Below are positions 53,593 through 62,835 of a stretch of 64,000 nt of DNA, piece by piece (position 1 is the first letter of the stretch; each line of letters starts with the position of its first letter). The position numbers and the translations under genes were made by a program. The stretch comes from Candidatus Parabeggiatoa sp. nov. 2 (GTDB lineage Bacteria; Pseudomonadota; Gammaproteobacteria; Beggiatoales; Beggiatoaceae): NCBI GenBank assembly GCA_002085445.1, contig NBMI01000017.1:24630-88629 (forward strand), given 5' to 3'. Under the pieces are notes generated by a model. It had not been told where the DNA came from. It saw only the letters and a list, made by a program, of their open reading frames with translations, and ran no database searches.

Positions 53593-55254
53593 TTATTGAG
53601 CAGTTAATTGTTTAATTCTGTCAAGGCTCACACCGGTTGCTTGACTGATTTCTGCTATTGAAAATTTCTCCATTTTCAGCATGTTGCCGGCAATCTTGTC
53701 CGCTTCGGTTAGTTTCAATTCGTCTGGCACCGGAACGCGGCTCGCTTGTTCAAACTGGGTCGGAATGATATGGGTATATATCCGTTTTCCTTGAATCAGT
53801 TCTTCGGAATTCAGTTCATCTTTTTCGGTATGTTTCTGGCTGAAAACCACATAATATCCTTCCAAAAGCGCTTCGGATTTTAGATATTCTGCTAATTGGC
53901 CTTTACCTTTTTTGAAATAAGTCTCATCGGAATACACTTTTGTTTCAATGAGATTTGATTGATCTTGATAGCGAATCAGAATATCGGTCCTTCCGCGTCC
54001 CGAAGGCACTTCCACATAAGTTTGTCCACCAAGACGCTGAATAAAAAAATAAATAAAACCATCAAGTGAGTAATGCCAGGCGCCCTCCTTTAAATGTTCG
54101 GTATCAAAGGCCCGAAAACCGCGCCGGCGAACATAAGCTCGGTATTCTTTTAGCAACTTATTGACGTTTAACTCACCCGCCGGGGTTAGATATTGGTTAA
54201 TTGTCTCATGAGGCGAATTGATATAATATTGAGTTTCACCATTTATCGACGGGCGGAATGCGTTTATCAAGCGTTTGGCATATAACGGCACCAGAATCTC
54301 CACATAACCCTCTGTCTCGTCAACAACCCCGTTCGCATATAAAAAAGCAATATCCGGATCATCAATCGTAAATGCCACGGGTTCGTCCCTGAACAGGAGT
54401 TTTATCATAAACTCCCGTTTTTCTCGGGCTTTCTGAACAATATTCAAAATATTTTTATCAAATTTCTTGGTCAGAAAAAAGCCAAGTGTTGTGTAAAAAT
54501 CAGCCCTCGTCACAGACTGGCTTTTGTCGGTGGCAACTTCTGTAACCAGATGTAAGCATAACGCGCAAACTAAGCCGGGCTGTCCTTTGGTGTTATCATA
54601 GATTGCTTTTATCACCGATTTTTCGACCGGTTGCCCCGATTCTATGACGTATTGTTCAATCAGCAAAGTCACTTCTTCAAAGGTAAAGTAGGGAATCTGT
54701 AATTCCTCGGCAATGTTAAATGGCGAGGCGGAGGAAACGATTAATTCGGCAAGAGTGCTTACCCCTACTAAGATCAGTGAATGGAGATTATAATATTCTT
54801 TTTGATGATAGATTTGCCGAAAAGTGTGCATGACTTCGCTTAATACACAGTCCGGGATACCTTCAAATTCATCAATCGCTAGGACAACGGGTTTGGACTG
54901 AGCTGAGGTTTTTTCAAAAAAATGCTCCAAGCTAATTGAGTTATGGATGATGAGTTTAGATTGAGTCTTAGGTTTGGAAAGTCCACGGTGAAGTTTATGG
55001 TTTAGTGCTTGGTAAAATTCCTCTTTTGAGACGGTTTTCAGATTTTCAAAACTGATCCAGACCGTTGTAAAGTCTTTCTCAAGCTCGTTCAGCAGCAATT
55101 TGAAAAAGGTGGTTTTGCCGGCTTGTCTGGGCGCAAACAGGGTAAAAAAGCGGCCTTTTTTGACCTTTTTTTGGCCTTCTAGCATTAAGGCTTCGCGCAT
55201 AACTGTGTAATGCAGGGCCGGATCACAGGGGCCGGTTGTGTTAAATTCGCGCAT
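53593..55254 (-). CDS. AAA-like ATPase with C-terminal PD-(D/E)XK nuclease-like domain
   Basis: The start MREFNTTGPCDP at 55254 has AGGAGA 7 nt upstream, and the nine codons before it are not needed. The protein (553 residues) has the common layout of AAA-ATPase-like proteins linked to a nuclease: P-loop APRQAGKTT near 38-46, Walker B VVLAIDEFEG near 125, sensor LILVGVST, a winged-helix region, then a PD-(D/E)XK core with GRGRTDILI near 415 and LIETKVY, and a short C-terminal helix-turn-helix-like tail (FSIAEISQATGVSLDRI). Such genes are abundant in large sulfur bacteria and cyanobacteria. Proposed roles are in mobile-element or defence biology, without proof. Confidence 0.88.
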   Translation of the reverse strand: MREFNTTGPCDPALHYTVMREALMLEGQKKVKKGRFFTLFAPRQAGKTTFFKLLLNELEKDFTTVWISFENLKTVSKEEFYQALNHKLHRGLSKPKTQSKLIIHNSISLEHFFEKTSAQSKPVVLAIDEFEGIPDCVLSEVMHTFRQIYHQKEYYNLHSLILVGVSTLAELIVSSASPFNIAEELQIPYFTFEEVTLLIEQYVIESGQPVEKSVIKAIYDNTKGQPGLVCALCLHLVTEVATDKSQSVTRADFYTTLGFFLTKKFDKNILNIVQKAREKREFMIKLLFRDEPVAFTIDDPDIAFLYANGVVDETEGYVEILVPLYAKRLINAFRPSINGETQYYINSPHETINQYLTPAGELNVNKLLKEYRAYVRRRGFRAFDTEHLKEGAWHYSLDGFIYFFIQRLGGQTYVEVPSGRGRTDILIRYQDQSNLIETKVYSDETYFKKGKGQLAEYLKSEALLEGYYVVFSQKHTEKDELNSEELIQGKRIYTHIIPTQFEQASRVPVPDELKLTEADKIAGNMLKMEKFSIAEISQATGVSLDRIKQLTAQ

Positions 55255-55274
55255 GTTATTTCTCCTAAAAAAAA

Positions 55275-55460
55275 GCAACAACTACAAGGATTGTATATAA
55301 TAAGGGATTAAAAGCAAACTACAAGGATTCGTTATAATAAAGGATTAAATCTCAGTATTATCTCGAGCCAATTCTTTCATAAGTAATAATATATGCTTTT
55401 AACAGGGATTGCATAATGCCGCGGATTAAATCTTAGTTTTATCTCGATCTCATTATGCGT
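55275..55460. repeat. Degenerate CTACAAGGATT units
   Basis: Two good direct units (55279-55345) are followed by diverged ones (ACAGGGATTGCATAATG, CGGATTAAATCTTAG) and AATCTCAGTATTATCTCGAG. Confidence 0.7.
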
Positions 55461-55554
55461 AATGCTTGTTGTTTGTTTTTGTTATAACGAAAGAGTTTGT
55501 ATTTTTGAAGGGATTTGTAGTAAGGGATTTTTTTAATGTGCGTGCGGTTGGGAA

Positions 55555-55995
55555 AAAATCTGAGGTCTTTAAGATATCGGATTTTTAGTCTGAAGGAATT
55601 TGTGGTAGAGGGATTTTTTTTAAACGTGCGGCGAAACATTGAGCGAAGAACGTCGTCTCGATGGCTTTGCCAATTGAGGCCCAGCTAAAGTCGTCTGCAT
55701 GTCTAATAAATGGCCTTTGAATTGAGGGCCATTAACAAAATCAAGGCTTATCATTTCAAAACCTGGCCCACTTTTTAATTCAGAATGAAAAATTAAAAAT
55801 GGATAATGAACAAAGACTTATAAAATCACTCTCAATGACGAGGTTTTTATAAGTTATTGGTTTTATCAGATTCAAAAAGGCGAGCCGTCGCTTACGACAA
55901 ACTGGCCCCAAAGCTTGGGGATAAATCCCCAAGCTAATAGCTGAAGTCGGCTAAAGCCGACTAAAATGTGAGTCGTCGCCTACGACAAACTGGCC
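55555..55995. repeat. Long direct repeat, copy 1 (copy 2 at about 57690-58255)
   Basis: It carries, in order, ATTTTTAGTCTGAAGGAATT, AAACGTGCGG, GAGCGAAGAACGTCGT, ATGGCTTTGCCAATT, TGAGGGCCATTAACAAAA, AAAACCTGGCCCAC, ACGAGGTTTTTATAAGTTAT and AAAGCTTGGGGATAAATCCC. All reappear in the same order 2.1 kb downstream. The two copies bracket the methyltransferase and the epmB remnant. Confidence 0.85.
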
Positions 55996-56054
55996 CAAAA
56001 AGTCGAGCTGTCGCCTACGACAAACTGGCCCTCAAAAGGCGAACCGTCGCATAC

Positions 56055-56190
56055 TTACGTGAGTTCTATTTATTTTTCAATAAGTTATATAAAATTTTTC
56101 GTAATCAATTGGTTGAAAATGATTAGTTGATTAAAAAATATTTTTTGACAGCCTTAGATTAATACGTTAATAACTTTGTAGGCCATAATA
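56055..56190. mobile_element. Left half of the TAACGTGAGTTCGA MITE
   Basis: TTACGTGAGTTCTATTT, TTTTTCAATAAGTTATATAA and GATTAATACGTTAA follow the left half of the 31527-31795 element closely, then similarity stops near GGCCATAA. The right end is missing. Confidence 0.6.
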
Positions 56191-56453
56191 AGTAATGAGT
56201 AATCCTTTCATAAGCATACAATCCTTGTAGTTATTGGTTTTAATCCCCAGCATTGCCTCGCCTCGATCTAATCTCAGTATTATCTCGAGCCAAGTAGTGG
56301 TGTATAATGTAGCGCAAATTTGACGAAAGTTTCCAGTGACACAATTAATTGATCAATTATTGCTGGAAAATATTCCTTTAGCTGGCATTGATGGCTTAAT
56401 TTTCGCCTTGGCCTGTGGGATTATTGTGTGAAACCTATTTATTTGAAATATAA
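56191..56453. other. Gap with array debris and an unidentified short open frame
   Basis: One inverted ACAATCCTTGTAG unit and CCTCGATCTAATCTCAG debris are followed by 56337-56432, where GTG opens a 31-codon frame: VTQLIDQLLLENIPLAG, IDGLIFALACGIIV. It is hydrophobic and protein-like but ends just before the methyltransferase. It may be the stump of a membrane protein gene. I do not recognise it. Confidence 0.35.
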
Positions 56454-56465
56454 TTGAAAAACGAT

Positions 56466-57119
56466 ATGAAAAAGAAAGATATCGCGTTTGCAAAAAGCTT
56501 ATATAGTAGTTATGCCTTTGGCATGAAGATTCTTGGGTTTGAAAGAAGTATTTCAAATTTTATTTTAGGCCTTAATTTGGATTATCCAAACGATGCTACA
56601 ATCCTAGATGTTGGGTGTGGAACTGGGATTATTGGGTTAACATTAATGCAAGGCCATTCTGATTCAACTCTTATTTCCACAGACTTAAATAGTGAGCTTT
56701 TATTACAAACAAAACGAAATGCACAAAAAATGGGAATAGAAGAATCAAGAATTACTTTAGGAATATCTGATATCACCCAGCCTAACAAGGCAAAATCAAT
56801 AACTAGCCCATCAACATTTTTGGAGATTGGTGATTTTGATGTTATTTCAACAGGAGCAGCCATTGGTTACTCTAAATCTCAGGAAGCCACAATTATAACT
56901 TTATTGGATATGGTAAAACCTAATGGCTATTTTATTAATATCGAAATGAATGAAAATCTAATTGGAAAACTCATTTCAAAAAAATATTGTTACCCCATAT
57001 TACCACTGTCAAAAATGGAAAAGATAATAAAAAACCGCGGATTTAATGTCACATCAGTTCCGGTTTCGAGATTTCCAGCCAATTTGACAAGAACTTGTTA
57101 TATTGCTAGAAAAATATAA
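56466..57119 (+). CDS. Class I SAM-dependent methyltransferase
   Basis: The 217-residue protein (from ATG 56466; a TTG 12 nt upstream is also open) has the SAM-binding motif I ILDVGCGTGIIGL near 45 and the acidic loop STDLNSELL. A hydrophobic strand DFDVISTGAAIG is followed by helix-strand elements typical of the Rossmann core. The substrate cannot be inferred. The gene is AT-rich and lysine-rich compared with neighbouring genes and lies between long direct repeats, which suggests separate acquisition. No partner gene is adjacent. Confidence 0.85.
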   Translation: MKKKDIAFAKSLYSSYAFGMKILGFERSISNFILGLNLDYPNDATILDVGCGTGIIGLTLMQGHSDSTLISTDLNSELLLQTKRNAQKMGIEESRITLGISDITQPNKAKSITSPSTFLEIGDFDVISTGAAIGYSKSQEATIITLLDMVKPNGYFINIEMNENLIGKLISKKYCYPILPLSKMEKIIKNRGFNVTSVPVSRFPANLTRTCYIARKI

Positions 57120-57134
57120 TCTATAATCTTTTTC

Positions 57135-57505
57135 TTAAAACGGTTGTTTATAAGGCATCCCCACCACCTCACGCACTAACTTTGGCACTAAATAACCGGG
57201 TAATGCTATTTGTAATTGTTCTTGTAATTGAATAGCCGTTTTAGTAGATACCTCAAAATGAGCCGCTCCTTGTACGTTCTAATAAATGCAAATAGTAGGG
57301 TAATACTCGACTACTAAATAATCTTTTACTTAAAGCAATTAAAGCATTGGCATTGTCATTAACACCACGTAATAATACGGATTGATTCAAAACCGTAACA
57401 CCGGCAAAAGCCAATTTTTGTAGGGCATTGTTTACTTCATCATCTATTTCGTTGGCGTGATTGGCATGGACTACCATTACCGGTTGTAAACATATCACTC
57501 AATGT
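57135..57505 (-). pseudogene. epmB: epmB (EF-P lysine 2,3-aminomutase) 3' remnant
   Basis: The minus strand reads PVMVVHANHANEIDDEV, LLRGVNDNANALIALS, VLPYYLHLLER, then, after a frameshift near 57265, GAAHFEVSTKTAIQLQEQ and LPGYLVPKLVREVVGMPY up to the stop at 57135. These are the last third of EpmB (YjeK), which modifies elongation factor P. The N-terminal radical-SAM part, with its Cys motif, is absent, and the joint RTRSGSF shows a loss of about 2 nt. It is non-functional. Confidence 0.88.
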
Positions 57506-57690
57506 TCTAGTTTGTTATTAACGCATTGATTTATCAGGTTTTTTAAAATACCACCTTGATTTAAGAGTAATTATTTTTATTGAATAAAAACAATTAGTTA
57601 GTCTGATAACGGCCCACACTGCGAACCTTTATCACCCCCCGTTTTCATCAAAAACTAGAAGATCGAGTATCAGGGATTTGTGGTTTCAAA
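57506..57690. other. Gene-free spacer
   Basis: This AT-rich sequence is adjacent to the truncated 5' end of epmB. I see no gene and no clear element boundary. Confidence 0.4.
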
Positions 57691-58258
57691 AAATCCGAGG
57701 ATTTTTAGTCTGAAGGAATTTGTGGTATAGGAATTTTTTTTAAACGTGCGGTGAAACTTTGAGCGAAGAACGTCGTTGAGATGGCTTTGCCAATTTCGGC
57801 CCAGCCAAAGTCGTCTGCATGTCTAATAAATGGCCTTTGAATTGAGGGCCATTAACAAAACCAAGGCTTATCATTTCAAAACCTGGCCCACAGTTGTATT
57901 TTAATCTGAGAGCGTTAGATTGAGCGAAGAACGTCGTCTCAATGGCTTTGCCAATTTCGGCCCAGCTAAAGTCGTCTACATGTCTAACAAATGGCCTTTG
58001 AATTGAGGGCCATTAACAAAACCAAGGCTTATCATTTCAAAACCTGGCCCACTTTTTAATTAAAATGAAAAATCTATAATGAACAAAGAGTTATAAAATC
58101 ACTGTTAATGACGAGGTTTTTATAAGTTATTGGTTTTATCAGATTCAAAAAGGCGAGCCGTCGCCTACGACAAACTGGCCCCAAAGCTTGGGGATAAATC
58201 CCTAGGCTAATAGCGGTAGGAGGCTAAAGCCGACTAAAATGTGAGCCGTCGCCTACGA
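57690..58258. repeat. Long direct repeat, copy 2, with internal duplication
   Basis: It matches 55555-55995 in order, but the part GAGCGAAGAACGTCGT through AAAACCTGGCCCAC is present twice (57765-57900 and 57920-58052). Confidence 0.85.
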
Positions 58259-58549
58259 TGGCATCAAAGCCGTCGCTTAGGGAGGAGCGTGAAAATAATA
58301 TACCCATAGATAGAGAAACAAAGTTTTTTTGATTGTGTGGGTATTTTATTTAGCCACAAATCCCTTAGTAGTGTTTGTAGTAGGCTTGTAATCGCCTTAA
58401 CGAGATTAAGTCGCTAAAGCGACTACTACAAACAAGCCAGATTAAGTCGCTAAAGCGACTACTACAAACTGACTACTACAAACTGACTACTACAAACAAG
58501 CAATCGTCAATCTGTTCTTATAAACAATCCATGTCGTTCTTGTATTATT
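58259..58549. repeat. Inverted copy of the 18.3-kb block and CGCTAAAGCGACTACTAC units
   Basis: GGAGGAGCGTGAAAATAATA to TTTATTTAGCCAC is the reverse of 18313-18377. It is followed by AAGTCGCTAAAGCGACTAC hairpin units (58400-58500) of the 27-bp array family. Confidence 0.7.
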
Positions 58550-59644
58550 TTAAAGTCTAGCCGCATCACGAAAAACCGTCCAAAGCGATTTAGGCAAACC
58601 TTTAAAGGTTTTTTGATAGCGCCTCGCTTTTTCGCCTTCTCCTGTCACGTCGCGGATGAAAATGCGTATAACCTGTTGAGGATAGCGACGGGCAATACTA
58701 GCATAAATTTCTGGATCAGCCTCCCCGGAATCTCCTATCAAAATAAAACGTCGTTGACGGCAACACTCTATCAATAATTGAATCGCTTTAATTTTATGGT
58801 ATCGTGACGATTTGAAGAACTTAAAAAAGGTGCTATCTTTCCAGCGAAACAAGCGCATATGAAAACTTCCCGCCGGAAAGCCATTGGTGCTGAGAAAATC
58901 GCGCAGCGGCTGATAAAGTTGCCAAGGGCTGGCGGAAACATAGTGAAATGTGACGTTTCCCTGCTGAGCGATGGCATTATAGAAATTAGCCATCTTTGGC
59001 ACTGGCTGAAACGGGCGTGTAAAAGTATTCGCCAGCAAAGCCCATTTATCCTGAACTTCACTGATTTTAATCGTGTCGTCAATATCGGATATGACAGAAA
59101 TTCCTTGTTTCTCAATGAGTTGAATTTTGCCGTGAAAACGGCGTGAATCGTTGGTACGAGTAACCGCTTCAAATGGAATGAAATCACCGGTTTTTCCCTG
59201 ACGGCGCAACGCGTTAACCTTGGCAGCGGGTAAGCGTAGCACGTCGGAAAAATGACCATTTGGGGCCGATTTGTTGTTTAGTTTAATGCGTTTTCCGCCT
59301 AAATGGATAGCTATTTGTTTGCCTCTTTCATTATCGACGAAAAAACGGCCGGCTCTTCGTTTAAAAAGGGAATTGTCATCGTTTTCTTCGTCTTGCAGAT
59401 TGAACAGGTGACGCATTAATAGACTTATCTCCGATTGCGGTTCATAAATCCAACCGTGAATGTGTAGCGCCCAGGTTTTACCATTAATGGGATAACCGAT
59501 GGTGGGAAAGAAAGTCACTACTTCATCGCTTTTGATGGGAGAAGTCTCAGCCAGTAGTAAACTAGCCGCGCTCTGGCTCAATAATCCCGTCAAAAAAGCC
59601 AGTAATGGGATAATGGTATTATTTTTACGTTTTAATAGTGGCAT
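58550..59644 (-). CDS. App1/DUF2183-family phosphatidate phosphatase-like protein
   Basis: It belongs to the HAD-related App1 family, proposed to dephosphorylate phosphatidate. The 364-residue protein has a signal peptide or N-terminal helix (LLAFLTGLLSQSAASLLLA), an N-terminal beta domain, then the catalytic core: ISDIDDTIK near 190 with the nucleophile Asp, YVSASPWQLY, HKIKAIQLLIE and FILIGDSGEADPEIY. All HAD motifs are present. The N-terminal hydrophobic stretch suggests export or membrane attachment. A long CTACAAGGATT array forms its leader. Confidence 0.88.
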   Translation of the reverse strand: MPLLKRKNNTIIPLLAFLTGLLSQSAASLLLAETSPIKSDEVVTFFPTIGYPINGKTWALHIHGWIYEPQSEISLLMRHLFNLQDEENDDNSLFKRRAGRFFVDNERGKQIAIHLGGKRIKLNNKSAPNGHFSDVLRLPAAKVNALRRQGKTGDFIPFEAVTRTNDSRRFHGKIQLIEKQGISVISDIDDTIKISEVQDKWALLANTFTRPFQPVPKMANFYNAIAQQGNVTFHYVSASPWQLYQPLRDFLSTNGFPAGSFHMRLFRWKDSTFFKFFKSSRYHKIKAIQLLIECCRQRRFILIGDSGEADPEIYASIARRYPQQVIRIFIRDVTGEGEKARRYQKTFKGLPKSLWTVFRDAARL

Positions 59645-59649
59645 TCCGA

Positions 59650-60022
59650 TTAATAACTACAAGGATTGTATATAAACCTATAATTACAAGGATTGTATAT
59701 AATAACGGATTAAAAGCAAACTACAAGGATTCGTTATAATAACGGATTAAAAGCTAACTACAAGGATTCGTTATAATAACGGATTAAAAGCTAACTACAA
59801 GGATTCGTTATAATAACGGATTAAAAGCTAACTACAAGGATTGTATATAATAACGGATTAAAAGCTAACTACAAGGATTCGTTATAATAACGGATTAAAA
59901 GCTAACTACAAGGATTCGTTATAATAACGGATTAAAAGCGAACTACTACAAGGATTGTTAATAAAGGATTAAATCCCAACATTGCCTCGATCTAATCCTT
60001 TATTATATACAATCCTTGTAGT
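59650..60022. repeat. Long CTACAAGGATT array reaching into the tpsA2 stop codon
   Basis: About nine direct units with a 36-bp period (ACAAGGATTCGTTATAATAA, CGGATTAAAAGCTAACT), highly uniform. Then comes the CCCAACATTGCCTCGATC centre and one inverted unit, which encodes the C-terminus of TpsA2. Confidence 0.9.
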
Positions 60023-62403
60023 TTCGGCCTTTGTTCATCTGTTGGCGGTAGCAATACTAGCCGAGTCGATTTCCAATCATCTGGTGAAGGAGGACTGCCA
60101 GCAATACGCTTAACCACAAAGCTATTAGGATTGGTGGCGCGTTGTACATGGCAAGGCGGTTGAAGTTGGCTGCTGGCATCAATATAACCTCCCGGCAATA
60201 CGACCAAAAAGTCATCCAAATTCACGGCCGGGGAGTCAATTTCTACCTCACCCTCTATGCCCAGTTGTGATGAGGCATCTATGGGACTTTGAGAAAATTT
60301 GTAAATGCCGGTGGTAGCAATGTCAATATTGCCACCATCGCCACCAACGGCTCTGGCAATTATTTTACCATCATCTAGCACGATAAATTGAAGTGTGAGG
60401 CTAATATTGCCACCATTTCCATTTTCAGCATTGACGCTCGTGGTGATGTCACCGCTGATTAAATGCAGGTAACTTGGGGTAGCAATATAAATGTTGCCGC
60501 CATCGGCACTGGCCGCCTCTGTTGTCACAAAACCATTTTGTATGTCTAGCCCCTCTGCCACATTCAAGACAATATTCCCGGCATTGCCGTCACCTGAACT
60601 GCTCGCGGTGATATTGCCTCGCTTAGTCAGACTAATATAGCGTGCTTGTATATTGATGTTGCCGCCTTGGCCGTACCCACTGCTTGAAGCACTTATCGTC
60701 GCGTCATCCTTCAAGCTTAATTTGTCCGTTTCTAATACAATGGCCCCAGCATCACCCGCTTTGGCCGTTTCGTCTTCTGAAGCGGTAAGAATTCTGCTGG
60801 GATGACCCTGAGCGCTTTTTTTACCAGAAAGAGTAATACTCTCTGTCACTTTCAAAAGGCTACTGCCTCCTTGCCCTGGCCCCGCGGTGCCGGTTTCTAT
60901 CGACGCGCCATCAACGATATATAATTGTCTCGCCTGTAATTCAAGATTGCCGCCGTTGCCGGCATTCTCAGTGTGAGCCCATGTGCCAGCCCCAATAAAA
61001 CTGCCGGTTCCGTTACTATCGACACCAGACAGGGTAACTAAGTCTTCAACCTGAATCTTTATCGTACCGCCTTGTCCGGCCCCAAAGGTGGAACCACTTA
61101 TCGCGGCCCCATCCTTGACTATTAATTCTCTGGCCGTTAAAAAAATGTCACCACCTTCACCGGCAGTGTTAGCCTGACTGTTGGTTCTAGAAAAAATACC
61201 GCTATAATTACCTTGGCTGTCTTCGCCAGAAAGGGTGACTAAACCTTTGATCCAGATATTAATATTACCACCTTGACCAGAACCGTAGGTAGAAGCACTG
61301 ATGCTGGCCCCGTCCTTTAGCGTTAATTCGCCCACTTCCAACAGAACTTTACCGGCGTTACCTGCATTCACGGCCGTGCCTCGCGAGTTGCTGTAAATAC
61401 CACTACCCGTTTCAGGTTCATCTGAAAAACCGGCTTGATTCTCCCCAGCGAGCCTCAAAACATTAGCCACTTTAAGGACGACATCGCTACTTTTTCCGGC
61501 CCCAAAAGTATCCGTATAAATCCTTGTCCCTTGTAATTCAAAATTGTCCACTTGAATATCTATCACTCCACCGTTTTTGTGGCCTAGCGTTTTGCTATTA
61601 ATCTCACTATGGGTTAATTCAACGCGGCCACCGCGAATAAAAATCTTGCCCCCACCCTCACCACTGACATCAATCTGGGTATTGTGAGCCAAGATTTGCC
61701 CACTTTGTGCTTCGGCGCTAAGGTTTAATCCAAAGGCAGTCGGCACAACTTCACCGCGAGAGGCGACACTTGCCAAATTGATTCGCCCAGATTGTGCAAA
61801 AAGTGTCGCCGCATTCAAGCGCAAATCGCCACCCACCAGTGATAAAGTGCGTCCTTCGGAAAGAGACAGCGTGTTATTTTGAACTGTAAGAGTCGGCGGA
61901 CTATCAGTTAAAAATCCGAATGCACTCGGAGGCGCAATGGATAACAACGATTGCTCCGGATGGCTGGCGGCAAATTGTCCGTCTGTCCCTAAACGCAAAG
62001 TATCTGCTGTGCTGGCATGGAAAGAGCCACCGACATCAAGTTTGGCATTAGCACCAAATAAGATACCCGCCGGATTGATAAAATAAACATCGGCATGAGG
62101 AATCGTAGCACGTAGCGTACCATTAATCGTTGAGGCCGTTCCGCCCGTCACACGGCCGATGATATTGTTAACGCTGTTTGGGCCCGATAAAGTAGCACTT
62201 TCGTGACTGTTGAGATTGAATTTCTCAAAACTGTGGAATAAATTACCACCACGTTGTTGACCCAATTCCGCACCAATGGCGTAATTGGGGCCCTGCAAGG
62301 CGCCACGAAATCCCAAAGTGCCATCAAACACAACTTCGGCATGGGCAGAACTCTTCGTTAATAGGGCCGCCATGATTACCACTTTCAAATTATATTTTTT
62401 CAT
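59992..62403 (-). CDS. Two-partner-secretion exoprotein, filamentous haemagglutinin family (TpsA2)
   Basis: The 803-residue exoprotein has a signal peptide (about 1-22), the TPS domain (about 25-265) with HSFEKFNLNSHESATL, GPNSVNNIIGRVTGG, FINPAGILFG and GSFHASTAD, then some 20 Gly/Asn-rich beta-helix strands. Its C-terminal module is PIDASSQLGIEGEVEIDS, FLVVLPGGY and PPCHVQ, as in TpsA1. The final KLQGLYIIKD and stop are translated from an inverted CTACAAGGATT unit, so the native end was replaced. No tpsB gene is nearby. Confidence 0.92.
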   Translation of the reverse strand: MKKYNLKVVIMAALLTKSSAHAEVVFDGTLGFRGALQGPNYAIGAELGQQRGGNLFHSFEKFNLNSHESATLSGPNSVNNIIGRVTGGTASTINGTLRATIPHADVYFINPAGILFGANAKLDVGGSFHASTADTLRLGTDGQFAASHPEQSLLSIAPPSAFGFLTDSPPTLTVQNNTLSLSEGRTLSLVGGDLRLNAATLFAQSGRINLASVASRGEVVPTAFGLNLSAEAQSGQILAHNTQIDVSGEGGGKIFIRGGRVELTHSEINSKTLGHKNGGVIDIQVDNFELQGTRIYTDTFGAGKSSDVVLKVANVLRLAGENQAGFSDEPETGSGIYSNSRGTAVNAGNAGKVLLEVGELTLKDGASISASTYGSGQGGNINIWIKGLVTLSGEDSQGNYSGIFSRTNSQANTAGEGGDIFLTARELIVKDGAAISGSTFGAGQGGTIKIQVEDLVTLSGVDSNGTGSFIGAGTWAHTENAGNGGNLELQARQLYIVDGASIETGTAGPGQGGSSLLKVTESITLSGKKSAQGHPSRILTASEDETAKAGDAGAIVLETDKLSLKDDATISASSSGYGQGGNINIQARYISLTKRGNITASSSGDGNAGNIVLNVAEGLDIQNGFVTTEAASADGGNIYIATPSYLHLISGDITTSVNAENGNGGNISLTLQFIVLDDGKIIARAVGGDGGNIDIATTGIYKFSQSPIDASSQLGIEGEVEIDSPAVNLDDFLVVLPGGYIDASSQLQPPCHVQRATNPNSFVVKRIAGSPPSPDDWKSTRLVLLPPTDEQRPKLQGLYIIKD

Positions 62404-62835
62404 CTTATGATTAATTATGATTATGACCTTCGTAAGTACAACGAATTTGGAATTTAACGAATTAAATGCAAAAATGCTATTCTTTCATGGTTGGGGGAGG
62501 ATAATTATCTTATCCATGACGATTTTTTGTGAAAGTACCCACAATATCTATTGTACTACTTTTTTTTATCCGTTAATTTCGAGTATCCGTTGTACTACTT
62601 TTTTTAATCCGTTAATTTCGAGTATCCGTTGTACTACTTTAATAAAATAAGTCAGTTATTCGTTACGATATGGCATTGATGCGATATCTCTCAAGATTTC
62701 TCCGATCAAAGAAACCGAAATGACAAAAGCGCCGTTTGTAACGGTGCATTTTAAAACACGCTCTTAGTTCGATATTCGTTGTACTTGATTTCGTTGTACT
62801 TGATTTCTAAGGCACAGCCCTACAATAAAACACTT
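62404..62835. other. Gap with a 39-bp tandem repeat
   Basis: From about 62549 to 62640, TTGTACTACTTTTTTTAATC then CGTTAATTTCGAGTATCCG repeats 2.3 times, with a final TTCGTTGTACTTGATTTCG doublet at 62777-62803. The TCCGTTGTACT core resembles the shared leader at 16828. No gene is seen. Confidence 0.6.

Noticed and set aside
38579..60022. Regular ~36-bp spaced units as possible CRISPR arrays
   Set aside because: Unit and linker are both repetitive, there are no unique spacers, units occur in both orientations within one array, and there are no cas genes.
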